Assembly: GCF_903819435.1 (NCBI RefSeq)
Contig: NZ_CAIJDP010000057.1
Coordinates: 1-64,000 of the forward strand
Direction of reading: 5' to 3'
DNA length: 64,000 nt
Origin: Flavobacterium salmonis
GTDB lineage: Bacteria; Bacteroidota; Bacteroidia; Flavobacteriales; Flavobacteriaceae
Of this stretch, positions 18,356 through 27,573 are shown one piece after another; the stretch's first letter is position 1, and every line of letters begins with the position of its first letter. Both the position numbers and the translations under genes were made by a program. The notes below the pieces were generated by a model. The model worked only from the letters and a program-made list of their open reading frames with translations. It searched no databases and had not been told where the DNA came from.

Positions 18356-18778
18356 ATGAAAACAATAGTATTAGTGACATTATTATTAGTCACCACAACA
18401 TTCTTTGCACAAGACAAATACGATCAATTCATGCAAAAAATAAAAATAGAAAATGAAATAAAAGGCTATGTAAACAATTATATAGACAAATTGGCTAATC
18501 AAAGTAACGGTGTAACTGCTGCTCAATGGAGTCAGATAAAAACCAAAATAGATTATAGTCCTTATTTTCTCGGTGTAAAATCTGTATTAATGAATAATTA
18601 TACTCCCGCAGAATTAGATGAGATTGTTCAGGCTAACGATATCGTTTCTCCTGTAAATGACACAGGACAATTTATTTTTAAACCAAAGCCGGTAGTAAAA
18701 GAACAATTATATCAAATAAGCCGAACTTTTGGTAAAATGATAAATGTTCAAATTAAAAAGCTGATAGAGAAAGCCTAA
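18356..18778 (+). CDS. Small secreted protein, DUF2059-like
   Basis: 140 residues with a signal peptide (LLLVTTTFFAQ). The segment NNYTPAELDEIVQANDIVSP followed by ISRTFGKMINVQIKKLIEKA resembles the DUF2059 helical domain (a tpaEL...i..fy.spvgk.. pattern) of small periplasmic proteins. The similarity is weak. It lies 15 bp after the PoNi gene, so it could be part of the immunity cluster or simply downstream of it. Function unknown. Confidence 0.6.
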   Translation: MKTIVLVTLLLVTTTFFAQDKYDQFMQKIKIENEIKGYVNNYIDKLANQSNGVTAAQWSQIKTKIDYSPYFLGVKSVLMNNYTPAELDEIVQANDIVSPVNDTGQFIFKPKPVVKEQLYQISRTFGKMINVQIKKLIEKA

Positions 18779-18900
18779 AATGGCTAAAGCTACCATAATA
18801 ATTTAGGAAATACCAAGCGCAAACTAGTAATCGTTTACAACGAGTGAGTATCTGCTTAAATTAATAGAAAAAAAGGTAGCGTTTATAATCACGATTAACT

Positions 18901-18942
18901 AAAAACAGGAGTATCTTTAAACAAGGTCACTTCTGTTTTTTA
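18901..18942 (+). terminator. Terminator after the small secreted protein
   Basis: AAAACAGGAGT and ACTTCTGTTTTTT form a stem with one G-T pair and an 18-base loop, followed by a T-run. The loop is long, so confidence is moderate. Confidence 0.5.
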
Positions 18943-19007
18943 ATTTATAATATATTTGATAAAAATAATATTAGAACTTAAGAGAATTGCATTTCATAAA
19001 TCTTTTT

Positions 19008-19039
19008 ATTTTTATTTAGTCTAAATTACTATACTTTTG
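19008..19039 (+). promoter_or_regulatory. Promoter and candidate iron box of the TonB receptor
   Basis: TACTTTTG at 19032-19039 fits the -7 box. Five bases upstream ends a palindrome, ATTTAGTCTAAAT (19014-19026). The 19-base window ATTTTTATTTAGTCTAAAT aligns, at the same distance from the -7 box, with the site at 22641-22659. A palindrome here would overlap the promoter core and suits a Fur- or DtxR-like iron repressor. Inference. Confidence 0.5.
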
Positions 19040-19063
19040 CGGTCTAAAATTTAAATAACCGCC

Positions 19064-21502
19064 ATGAAGTTTACTTATTTAATAGTATTGTTAGCCTTTT
19101 TCAATATAGGTCAGGCACAAAATGCTAAAATTACAGGAAAGATAATTTCCGAAAATGATGAAGCTGTTTCGTATGCTTCTATTTCGATTAAAAGTTTAAA
19201 AAAAAATGCTATTTCTGATGATAACGGAAATTTTGAAATCACGAACCTTGTACCGGGATCTTATACTGTTTCTTTTTCGGCAATGGGATTCTCTGCTTTC
19301 GAAAAAACAATCGAACTGCATGAAAATGCAGAAGTTTCTATAATTTTACAAAAAAACATCAATACGCTCCAGGCAGTAGAAATTACAGGACGAAAAGAGA
19401 AGTCCTATAAAAATACCAAATCTTTTATTGGAGCCAAAACAGAAATTGCCTTAAAAGATTTACCTCAGGCAGTTTCTTATGCCACAAAAGAGTTAATCGC
19501 AGATCAAGGTGCCATTCGCGTAGGCGAAGTTGTAAAAAACTTCAGCGGGGTAAGCCAGTTTACTTTTTATGATGATATCTCCATTAGAGGATTTCGCATC
19601 AATGGAGGAAGTAATACCCAGTTATTAAACGGAATGCGAACCTCAACAGGTTTTTGGAAACAGCCGCTTGCCAATTATTTAGAACGTGTTGAAGTTTTAA
19701 AAGGCCCATCTTCAGCTCTGTTTGGAAATGCATCCCCTGGAGGAGTTTTAAACCGTGTTACAAAAAAACCTTTAGACCAAACGGCCAACAGCGTGAGTTT
19801 TTCTACAGGCAGTTTTAATACATTGAGGGCTCTGGCCGATTTTACTGGTCCGCTTACTGAAGACAAATCTCTTTTGTATCGTCTGAATCTGGGGTATGAG
19901 AACGCCAATTCCTTTAGAGATTTACAATTTGATAAAAATATCGTGCTGGCTCCATCATTGTCTTTTCTACCAAATGATAAAACAAGTGTCAATTTTGATT
20001 TGATTTATACCTCTTCAAAAAGCATCCTGGATCGTGGTCAGTCTACCTATGAAAATAATTTGTACTCGACAAAGATTTCCAACTCTTTAAATTCTACAAA
20101 CGATTATTTAAACGAGGAAACCTACATCGTAACAACTTCATTAAATCACCAATTTACGGATCGTTTATCTTTTTCAGCTTCCTATATACGTACAGGCTAC
20201 AGCGAAGATCTGCTGGAACATCGCGGTGCTAATAAATATGCTTCTGCTGGAGATGGAACCACAATTTCAACAGCAATCGAAATGCAGGTTTTTCAACGTA
20301 AGCGTAAACGTTATATCGATAATCTTTCTGCTTTTTTAAAGTATCAGGCTAAAACCGGAATTTTCGATCACAACCTGATTGCCGGTTACGATTATGCACA
20401 GGAGAATGTTCCTCCCGGCGGTTCTCAATTGCAGGCATCCGGATATCGAAATGCTGCCAACACAGGATTTATCGCAACCTATAAACCTAATGACAAAAGC
20501 GCTTATTTATTAGATTCTAAAGGAAATCCGGTACCAAACGTTGCACATTTTGACCTTACGAATCCATCAGGATCACAGCAATTAAAGGATATGAGCAAAT
20601 ATTTTTATACAGCTCGTCCATTTGATCCTACCTATTACTCATTGTATGGCGTATATTTTCAGGATCATGTAAAATTTGGGGCTTTTCAGGCTTTAATTGG
20701 AGTTCGTTATGATGAATATACCGATAAAGAGAATTATAAAAAAGATACTGAGAAAAAAGTAAAGCAACATTCTTTTTTACCGCGTTTTGGTTTAACCTAT
20801 ACGCTTAATCCAAACATTAATCTTTACGGAACTTATGTAAAAGGATATAATCCCCAATTGGCTTCCTCTTTATCAAATCCAAACGCAGGAGGCCCTTTTG
20901 ACCCGTTAGAAAGTAATATGATTGAATTTGGAGGAAAATCTTCGTGGTTCAAAGAAAGACTTTTCGTAACGGTAGCCTTATTTAAAATTCAGCAGAAAAA
21001 CACTTTGTATCCTGCGAATGACACTACAAATCCGGAATTAATGCGGGCTATTGGAGAAGAAGAATCTAAAGGTATTGAGATTGATGTAAACGGAAGTATT
21101 ACAAGAAACTGGAGTATTTCAGCTGCCTATTCTTATAATGAAGCGTATATAACAGAAAGTCCGGAAGCAACCGAAATTGGAAGGCAAAAGCCTAACACAC
21201 CCGTTCAGCAGGGTAATATCTGGACGCGTTACAATTTTACAGATGGTGCACTTAAAGATTTTGGAATCGCAATGGGATCTAATTTTGTAACGACCCGTAA
21301 TTTAAGTCAAACCATAACACAGACAATTCCAGGCTATACCTTATTTAATGCTGCTTTGTATTATAGTATCAATAAGTTTAAAATTCAGTTGAATGCCAAT
21401 AATATAACCAATAAGACCTATTGGGTTGGCGGGTATGACTACATTCGATTGTTTCCCGGGGCACCATCAAATTGGCTCTTAACACTTGGGTATTCATTTT
21501 AA
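19064..21502 (+). CDS. TonB-dependent siderophore receptor
   Basis: 812 residues. Signal peptide (LLAFFNIGQAQ), then a carboxypeptidase-like regulatory domain (about 20-105) typical of Bacteroidota receptors. The plug domain (about 130-240) has the siderophore-receptor signature: GVSQFTFYDDISIRGFRING, then YLERVEVLKGPSSALFGNAS and PGGVLNRVTKKPL. A 22-strand barrel ends in the outer-membrane terminal Phe (LLTLGYSF). The plug pattern is that of FhuA/FoxA-like ferric hydroxamate receptors; the exact siderophore cannot be told. Single-gene unit with its own promoter, a candidate iron box and a strong terminator. Confidence 0.9.
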   Translation: MKFTYLIVLLAFFNIGQAQNAKITGKIISENDEAVSYASISIKSLKKNAISDDNGNFEITNLVPGSYTVSFSAMGFSAFEKTIELHENAEVSIILQKNINTLQAVEITGRKEKSYKNTKSFIGAKTEIALKDLPQAVSYATKELIADQGAIRVGEVVKNFSGVSQFTFYDDISIRGFRINGGSNTQLLNGMRTSTGFWKQPLANYLERVEVLKGPSSALFGNASPGGVLNRVTKKPLDQTANSVSFSTGSFNTLRALADFTGPLTEDKSLLYRLNLGYENANSFRDLQFDKNIVLAPSLSFLPNDKTSVNFDLIYTSSKSILDRGQSTYENNLYSTKISNSLNSTNDYLNEETYIVTTSLNHQFTDRLSFSASYIRTGYSEDLLEHRGANKYASAGDGTTISTAIEMQVFQRKRKRYIDNLSAFLKYQAKTGIFDHNLIAGYDYAQENVPPGGSQLQASGYRNAANTGFIATYKPNDKSAYLLDSKGNPVPNVAHFDLTNPSGSQQLKDMSKYFYTARPFDPTYYSLYGVYFQDHVKFGAFQALIGVRYDEYTDKENYKKDTEKKVKQHSFLPRFGLTYTLNPNINLYGTYVKGYNPQLASSLSNPNAGGPFDPLESNMIEFGGKSSWFKERLFVTVALFKIQQKNTLYPANDTTNPELMRAIGEEESKGIEIDVNGSITRNWSISAAYSYNEAYITESPEATEIGRQKPNTPVQQGNIWTRYNFTDGALKDFGIAMGSNFVTTRNLSQTITQTIPGYTLFNAALYYSINKFKIQLNANNITNKTYWVGGYDYIRLFPGAPSNWLLTLGYSF

Positions 21503-21535
21503 ATTTTAATATAGCAACAAAAATATTAATGTATT

Positions 21536-21575
21536 TAAACAATTAGCCCGGAGTAACATCCGGGCTAATTGTTTT
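21536..21575 (+). terminator. Terminator of the TonB receptor gene
   Basis: Perfect GC-rich stem AAACAATTAGCCCGGA / TCCGGGCTAATTGTTT around GTAACA, followed by T-rich sequence. Confidence 0.92.
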
Positions 21576-21628
21576 ATTGTCTACCTGATGATGATTGAAG
21601 TATAACTTACAAATCAAATTTAAAATTC

Positions 21629-22483
21629 TTATTTCAAAAAATAATTAGTATCCTCAAACCAGTCGGTCAATCGCTGTGACCAGGTTTTCAGCGAATTTGT
21701 TTTAGCTCTTTTCCCCATATTAAAAGCATGTCCGCCTTTGGCATACAAATGCATTTCTACCGAAACATTTGCTTTTCGATATCCATTAAGCAGTTCAACT
21801 ATCGGTGCGGAGCAACATAAATCATCATTTGCTGCTACTAAAAAAGCCGGAGGTACATCAGCCTTAATCTCTTTTGGAATGAATAAAGGCCCGGGATATA
21901 CTAATATTTGAAAATTGGGCTGTGCGTCTAATTTATCTATTGTATCAGACGTATTTTTCAAAACATTATTAGAATTATAAGCAATCAGGGCAACAACTTC
22001 TCCACCTGCTGAAAATCCCATGGCGCCAATTCGGTTAGCATCAATTTTAAATTCAGCTGCTTTGCTTCTTATTAGTCTCATAGCTCTTTCGGCGTCCTGC
22101 TTAACATGAGTTTCTAATTGGTACGGGGAATCTTTTGTTCTGGCTAAACGATATTTTAAAACAAAAGCCGTCACTCCGATGCTATTGAAATAAACTGCTG
22201 CATCTTTTCCTTCCGAATTAAAAACCAGATTTTCATGACCTCCTCCGGGACAAATAAGTACCGCCATCCCATTTGGCTTCTCCGGAAAATACGCTGTTAT
22301 TGATGGATTATGAATATTTCTAACCCACCAGTCCTGAGCCTGTTCCGGTTCATCTTTACGATTTTCAAAACCGGGAGCACCATTTTCCCAAAGTGAAATT
22401 TTACGACCTGTTTGTTGTGAAAAAATTACATTAGAAAAGATTAGGAAATATAACCCGATATGTCTTTTTACATTAAGTACCAT
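21629..22483 (-). CDS. Secreted alpha/beta hydrolase (acetylxylan-esterase-like)
   Basis: 284 residues with a signal peptide ending FSNVIFSQ. It has the esterase/lipase layout: an oxyanion-hole motif LICPGGGHE (77-84), nucleophile elbow GFSAGGE (Ser158), acid in VAANDDLCC (about Asp220) and catalytic His in AKGGHAFNMG (His252). The type resembles the BD-FAE/acetylxylan esterase-like hydrolases of Bacteroidota, which remove acetyl or feruloyl groups from polysaccharides. No polysaccharide-utilisation genes flank it here, so the substrate is open. It is transcribed towards the TonB receptor terminator. Confidence 0.8.
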   Translation of the reverse strand: MVLNVKRHIGLYFLIFSNVIFSQQTGRKISLWENGAPGFENRKDEPEQAQDWWVRNIHNPSITAYFPEKPNGMAVLICPGGGHENLVFNSEGKDAAVYFNSIGVTAFVLKYRLARTKDSPYQLETHVKQDAERAMRLIRSKAAEFKIDANRIGAMGFSAGGEVVALIAYNSNNVLKNTSDTIDKLDAQPNFQILVYPGPLFIPKEIKADVPPAFLVAANDDLCCSAPIVELLNGYRKANVSVEMHLYAKGGHAFNMGKRAKTNSLKTWSQRLTDWFEDTNYFLK

Positions 22484-22640
22484 TTTTTTAAATTAAAGCT
22501 AAATATTAAACAATAAATAGGAATTCATTTTTATATAAACTAACATGCTTTATTGAAAAATTTAATTTACAATAAATTGTCTTATGTAATTACCTAATAA
22601 TCAATTCAAACAAATTTTTTAGAAAATATCAATTATACTT

Positions 22641-22672
22641 ATTTAGACTTGTTATAAATAATATTATCTTTG
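22641..22672 (+). promoter_or_regulatory. Orphan promoter with candidate iron box
   Basis: TATCTTTG (22665-22672) is a good -7 box on the plus strand, where no coding gene follows. The preceding 19 bases, ATTTAGACTTGTTATAAAT, form an imperfect palindrome ending five bases before the box. It shares the half-site ATTTAGACT with the site before the TonB receptor at 19 kb. It may drive the candidate small RNA. Confidence 0.5.
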
Positions 22673-22678
22673 CATTGA

Positions 22679-22788
22679 ATTTCACAAAATTGCTGATTTA
22701 TTCATACAATTTAAATCATAGTTACCTTTTTGTTTTTTATTTTTTTTGAATAAGAAAGAATCTGCTTTAAGCAGGTTCTTTCTTTTAA
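22679..22788 (+). ncRNA. Candidate small RNA, about 110 nt
   Basis: The span between the orphan promoter and a 14-bp terminator hairpin has no start codon and no ORF. It is AT-rich with a single-stranded-looking 5' part, then a T-rich stretch before the hairpin. The promoter carries the same candidate iron box as the TonB receptor, so an iron-responsive sRNA is possible. The alternative is that the hairpin merely ends the minus-strand decarboxylase transcript and the promoter is spurious. Confidence 0.35.
22752..22786. terminator. 14-bp hairpin terminator
   Basis: AAGAAAGAATCTGC pairs with GCAGGTTCTTTCTT around TTTAA. On the plus strand it ends in TTCTTTCTTTT; on the minus strand it follows the decarboxylase gene by about 75 bp. 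It may act in both directions. Confidence 0.7.
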
Positions 22789-22861
22789 AATTAGTCTTTA
22801 AAAAAACTGAAACGTTGCTATGATGCAAACATTGCCAATAAATTAAGTAAGATTTAGGATT

Positions 22862-24310
22862 TTAAATTTTCGAAAAAACTTCTTTCATTTCATCAATCAC
22901 AATACGAATATCATTTTCAGTTGTTCGCCAATTGACAAATGATGCCCTTATTCCTTTTCGGTTTTGATATACTGTTGGTGTCATAAATACTTTTCCTGTA
23001 TTGTTTAGCTGTATCAGGAACTCAGATACTTTTTCCTGATTGTGGTTTCCTTTTAAAGTAAAACAGACATTATTGAGACGGATGGGTGCCAAAAGTTCAA
23101 AAACTTTATCCTCGATAAGCATATTTCCAAAATGCAAAGCCAGAGCAATACTGTTTTCAATTATATCCTGAAAACCTTCTTTACCATAAGCCAGCAAAGA
23201 AAACCAAACAGGCAGAGCTCTTAAACGTCTTGAATTTTCCGGCAGTACATTGAGATAATTAAAGTTCTCGAGGGGATTTCCTAAATAAGGTGCATTTGAA
23301 TTCTGAAAAGTTTCAATTTGTAAAGAGGTATGCTGCTCTTTTATCAAATAAAAAGCATTCTCGTAAGGAACATTCAGCCATTTATGACAATCAATCGTAA
23401 TACTGTCTGCTTCCTCCCAGCCTTTTACAAAATGTTTGTATTTCTCTGAAACTGCTGCAAAACCTCCAAAAGCAGCATCAATATGCCACCAGAAATTATA
23501 TTGTTCTCTGAGTTTTGAAATGGCTTCAAAATCGTCAAAATCAGCTGTATTAACGGTTCCGGCACTTGAAATTAAGATGAAAGGCTTTCCATCTAACTTT
23601 TTGATGTTTTTTTCTAAATCTTCAATATCAATTGCTTCACGATTTCCCGATGTTGTTTTTATTGTAGTGTAATTCTGGCTTCCAATTCCTAGCATCGACA
23701 ATGTTTTTATAGAAGAAGAATGTGGAGTGGCAGAGAAGATCTTTATAGCCTCTGAAATTCCATTTTTAGCAAAATCTTTCCCCAATTGTTTACCAAACCA
23801 TTGTCTGGCAACTCCAAGACAGGTAAAATTTGACATGGTCGCACCAGTCACAAATCCTCCCAAAAAAGATTTTGGAAGTTTTAATAACTGTAAAAGTAAA
23901 TGGATTGTTTCAAATTCTATTAAAGCCGAATTTCCTCCCTGCGCTGTAACTGCCTGTGTATTCTGATCGTAAACTGAAGCCAGCCAGTCTCCGGCAATCG
24001 AAGCCGGGGTTGAGCCACCTGTTACAAAACCCCAGTATCTTGGCCCTGGAGAAGCCACCATTAGGGGTGCCAGTCTATTATTAAATTCTTCTAAAACTGC
24101 CAACGATCCCAAACCTGACTGGTTTAATTCACGGTTGGTATCAATTGTTTCTTTTTTGGAAGTTGGGATATTTTCAAGGTCATTTAAAAAACCTATTGCC
24201 TGTTGTTTTGCTTTTTCGAGTATATTTTCAAAATCGTTTAAATCTTGTTGTAAGGCTGAATTCATTTTTTTTGAATTAAAATAATTTTGCCCGAATTTAA
24301 ACAATTGCAT
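22862..24310 (-). CDS. PLP-dependent group II decarboxylase family protein
   Basis: 482 residues as drawn. The ATG giving MNSALQQDLNDFEN at 24265 is the likelier start, because the first 15 residues look like leader sequence; that would give 467 residues. Motifs: substrate-loop region SPGPRYWGFVTGGSTPASIA, HIDAAFGG (PLP-binding Asp) and TIDCHKWLNVPYENAF with the Schiff-base Lys at about 310. The fold is that of aspartate/glutamate/aromatic amino acid decarboxylases; the substrate cannot be assigned. It starts 14 or 59 bp after the T9SS type B gene and may share its transcript. Confidence 0.8.
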   Translation of the reverse strand: MQLFKFGQNYFNSKKMNSALQQDLNDFENILEKAKQQAIGFLNDLENIPTSKKETIDTNRELNQSGLGSLAVLEEFNNRLAPLMVASPGPRYWGFVTGGSTPASIAGDWLASVYDQNTQAVTAQGGNSALIEFETIHLLLQLLKLPKSFLGGFVTGATMSNFTCLGVARQWFGKQLGKDFAKNGISEAIKIFSATPHSSSIKTLSMLGIGSQNYTTIKTTSGNREAIDIEDLEKNIKKLDGKPFILISSAGTVNTADFDDFEAISKLREQYNFWWHIDAAFGGFAAVSEKYKHFVKGWEEADSITIDCHKWLNVPYENAFYLIKEQHTSLQIETFQNSNAPYLGNPLENFNYLNVLPENSRRLRALPVWFSLLAYGKEGFQDIIENSIALALHFGNMLIEDKVFELLAPIRLNNVCFTLKGNHNQEKVSEFLIQLNNTGKVFMTPTVYQNRKGIRASFVNWRTTENDIRIVIDEMKEVFSKI

Positions 24311-24324
24311 TTATAAGAAAAAAT

Positions 24325-27300
24325 TTATCTTTTCATTGCAAAATGCCCTTTATAAACTTTGCCGTTTGCTCTTGTTACCACAAACCAGTAATCTGTTGAA
24401 GGCAATTCATGAGCATTAAAAGTCCCATCCCAGGCTGATGCTGCGTTTAGTTCTTTAATGAATTTACCGTATCTGTCAAAAATTTTGGTATTTATTGTAG
24501 GCTCCGTTTCTGAGAATTTTATTTTCCATGTATCATTATAGCCGTCTCCATTTGGCGTGAAAAACTTAGGATAATTTAGCAGAAAAACTTCCTGATTTAC
24601 AGTTCCGCATCCGTTTTTATCCCGCACATATACAACATAATCGCCCGTTTGTAACCCCGACAAAGTATTGCTGTCCTGATAAGTAATTCCATCAACTGAA
24701 TATTCATAATCTCCTAAACTGCTGTCTGCAAGTTCTACCATGATTATATTCTCCTCATCTGTCCAATCCTTAGTGCCTATATTTAAAATTGTGGCGCTAT
24801 TGGATAATTTAACCTCAAAGTTTTTGGTTGAAGAGCAAATCGTATTTCCATGATTTTGAGTTACGGAAACCGAATAAGATCCGGCATCAGAAACCGTTAT
24901 CGATTGTGAAACCTCCCCCGTAGACCATAAATAACTATCAAAACCGGAGCCTGCATCTATAGAAACATTTTTATTTTGACATAACGTAACAGTATCTGAA
25001 ATGGCGATAACAGGTGCGACCACTAATCCTAAATTCAGCTGAACAACCTGATAACATTTATCACTAGAATCAATTCTCACATAAATTATTGAAGTTCCTA
25101 AAGCCAAACTGTAATTCTCCGGTGTAGCAATCTGATCTGCTATTATCTGGTTTTCTGCACCCGACAATGATGTAAAATAGGTAAAAATACAGGAACTGCA
25201 AGTCGTTATTTTTGAATTGTAAGGAGTTAAGTCTATTGTTTCCGAACCATCGTTTCCTTCATCACAAATAAAATCTGTACTGTCATTTACTGGTAAACTT
25301 GGAGATACTACAGATGCTGAAACGGCTAATCTGTTTACACTTTCACAACCATTTACAGTTTGCGTAGCATAGTATGTTATTCCATTTAGTAGAGTTGTTG
25401 TGATTGGCAAAACATTTCCCCCATTTACGTTGTTATACCAAACGATAGTTGTTCCCGCAACAACAAGATTAGCAATAGTTGCCTTTTGCGTTGTGCAAAA
25501 ATTTTGTGCCGCATCCCCTGTTGGTGCTGATGTATACTGAATGTTTATTACTACCGGAATACGTAAACTTTCGCAACCCGTTAAAGTTTGCGACGCATAG
25601 TAGGTTTTGTTTTGCAGAGCTGTTGTATTGGTAAGCAAATTTCCATTTACAGCTGCATCGTACCATTTTACATTTGTGCCAGAAATGGCAATATCATCAA
25701 TAACAGCATTTTGCTGTATACAAAAAGTTTGTGGTGTTGCAACAGGAAGTGGTTCGTTATTTACAAAAGCTTTGATTTCAACTGAATTTGGAACAAGGGA
25801 AACACAGCCAATTGCATTTTTTATCACAACCTGATAAATATCCGGAACCAAATTCGTTTTAGTGTTACCCGATATCCAATTTTGGCCTCCATCAAAGCTA
25901 TAAGACGCCGCACTATCTGTAACCGTAATGGTTCCTGTAGTCGTAAAACAATCTGGCTGCGTAATATTTACTGTTGGAGTTGGCGGGTATCCCGGCGGGA
26001 TGCTAATTGTTACTTTAATTGGTGTGGTTTCGCACAATGTACTATTTCGTGTTTTGACCCAATAATCACCCGGAACAAATCCAGTTTTTACATTACTTGC
26101 CTGCCAGGATAAACCGTTGTCAAAACTATACTCAGCATACGGGCTGGTAACTGTAATTGTACCGTATGGATTTGTACAAATTACAGGTTGAACAATATCT
26201 ATTGTTGGCGTCTCACTAGAAACTGCTACTAAATTAATATGAACTGAAACCGGAGCCGAAACGCAGCTGGAACTTTTGGTCGTAACATTATAATCACCAC
26301 CTGCCAAACCGGAAAAAACCATAGATGACTGATAATTCACCCCGTCTACACTGTACAAAAGGCCTGTCGGAGTTGTTACTGTAATAGTTCCCGAAGGCAA
26401 ATCACAATTGGGCTGAGTGGTTTCTATTGTGGCTTTTATAGGACCGGATTTTACATTTATTGTTATTTCGTTGGAAAAGACACGACAATTCGTAGAACTA
26501 ATATTGGAACTGTCAGCTGTTGCCAAACGGTATTTATAAGTGCCAACAGCACCTGAAACAAAAGTATAGGTAGCTGCATTTGCTCCCGAAACATCAGTCC
26601 ATGTTATTCCTCCATCAACACTATTTTGCCATTGATAACCAGCTGTTGTATAGGCTGAAGACGAAACAGACCCACTAAGTGTAATTGACCTTGATTCCCC
26701 TTCACAAACTTCCAGATTAGTTACCGACTCATTTACAATTGCCGAAGTAACCGTTGGCCCACAGGCTCTGAAAGTAATATCATCCAGAGCAATATCATTA
26801 CCCGGAGCAGCACCTGCCTTATTATTTCGCATTCGAATAACAACCGTAGAAACTCCCGAAGGTGTGGTAAAAAAGAATCCGTATTGTTTCCATGTAGCAC
26901 TACTGGACAAACCAATATCTCCAGTACTGTAGGTCCCTAGAATTGTCCCTCCCGTATCTTCAATTGTAAAAGTAATATTAGGCGGACTATTGTCCTGAGT
27001 TCTCAAAAGATTCATGATCCAGGCAGCAAATTCATAAGTAGTACCTGCACACAAACCGGAAACCGTATTTTTATAAAAATAATCGGTTGTAGATATACTT
27101 GCATTTACCACCATCATATAACCTCCTCCTGTATGATCTGTTGTTGTCCACCAGGTACCTGCTGTGTTCGTCCTGCTTTCTACTGTATAAGAACCATCGT
27201 TTGGAAAATCTGCTGTAGTCCAGTTGTAACTTGTAATTCCGGTTCCCAAAGCTGTGCCATGTGTTGATGTGCCTGAACCAAAATCTAATTTAACCACAGG

Positions 27301-27390
27301 ATCACCCAAACTCCCGGTACATAACTGAGCCTGCAATTTTGATACAAAAAAAAGTATACTGAATGCTAAATAAAAGTTGATCCGATTCAA
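24325..27390 (-). CDS. Secreted T9SS type B (gliding-motility-associated C-terminal) protein
   Basis: 1021 residues with a signal peptide (FYLAFSILFFVSKLQA). An N-terminal jelly-roll-like domain (about 25-210, ending NDIALDDITFRACGP) resembles a carbohydrate-binding-like module. An Ig-like segment follows, then several SprB-like repeats (NCDLPSGTITVTTPTGLLYS, ICTNPYGTITVTSPYAEYSF, DCFTTTGTITVTDSAASYSF) and two Ig-like domains with QTFCIQQNAVI / QNFCTTQKATI. It ends with the CHU_C type B sorting domain: YPKFFTPNGDGYNDTWKI, then FDRYGKFIKEL and TDYWFVVTRANGKVYKGHFA. It should be exported by T9SS as a surface or adhesin-like protein. Confidence 0.88.
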   Translation of the reverse strand: MNRINFYLAFSILFFVSKLQAQLCTGSLGDPVVKLDFGSGTSTHGTALGTGITSYNWTTADFPNDGSYTVESRTNTAGTWWTTTDHTGGGYMMVVNASISTTDYFYKNTVSGLCAGTTYEFAAWIMNLLRTQDNSPPNITFTIEDTGGTILGTYSTGDIGLSSSATWKQYGFFFTTPSGVSTVVIRMRNNKAGAAPGNDIALDDITFRACGPTVTSAIVNESVTNLEVCEGESRSITLSGSVSSSAYTTAGYQWQNSVDGGITWTDVSGANAATYTFVSGAVGTYKYRLATADSSNISSTNCRVFSNEITINVKSGPIKATIETTQPNCDLPSGTITVTTPTGLLYSVDGVNYQSSMVFSGLAGGDYNVTTKSSSCVSAPVSVHINLVAVSSETPTIDIVQPVICTNPYGTITVTSPYAEYSFDNGLSWQASNVKTGFVPGDYWVKTRNSTLCETTPIKVTISIPPGYPPTPTVNITQPDCFTTTGTITVTDSAASYSFDGGQNWISGNTKTNLVPDIYQVVIKNAIGCVSLVPNSVEIKAFVNNEPLPVATPQTFCIQQNAVIDDIAISGTNVKWYDAAVNGNLLTNTTALQNKTYYASQTLTGCESLRIPVVINIQYTSAPTGDAAQNFCTTQKATIANLVVAGTTIVWYNNVNGGNVLPITTTLLNGITYYATQTVNGCESVNRLAVSASVVSPSLPVNDSTDFICDEGNDGSETIDLTPYNSKITTCSSCIFTYFTSLSGAENQIIADQIATPENYSLALGTSIIYVRIDSSDKCYQVVQLNLGLVVAPVIAISDTVTLCQNKNVSIDAGSGFDSYLWSTGEVSQSITVSDAGSYSVSVTQNHGNTICSSTKNFEVKLSNSATILNIGTKDWTDEENIIMVELADSSLGDYEYSVDGITYQDSNTLSGLQTGDYVVYVRDKNGCGTVNQEVFLLNYPKFFTPNGDGYNDTWKIKFSETEPTINTKIFDRYGKFIKELNAASAWDGTFNAHELPSTDYWFVVTRANGKVYKGHFAMKR

Positions 27391-27573
27391 AATAAAGTTA
27401 TTTTATCTCAGTAAAACTACTTTATAAAAAAATCAATTGTTAAACTTTTAGACCAATCTGCAGAAATGGACGATGAATCCTAAACTCCTACCTATTAACG
27501 TTTTATTCCCAACTTAAATCTGTAACAAAATCCTCGCTATATCATTAAAAATGAATAACTAACACAATTATTG

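Noticed and set aside
14429..18778. Integrated prophage or transposon
   Set aside because: The toxin/immunity region is repeat-rich but shows no integrase, transposase, terminal inverted repeats or flanking tRNA.
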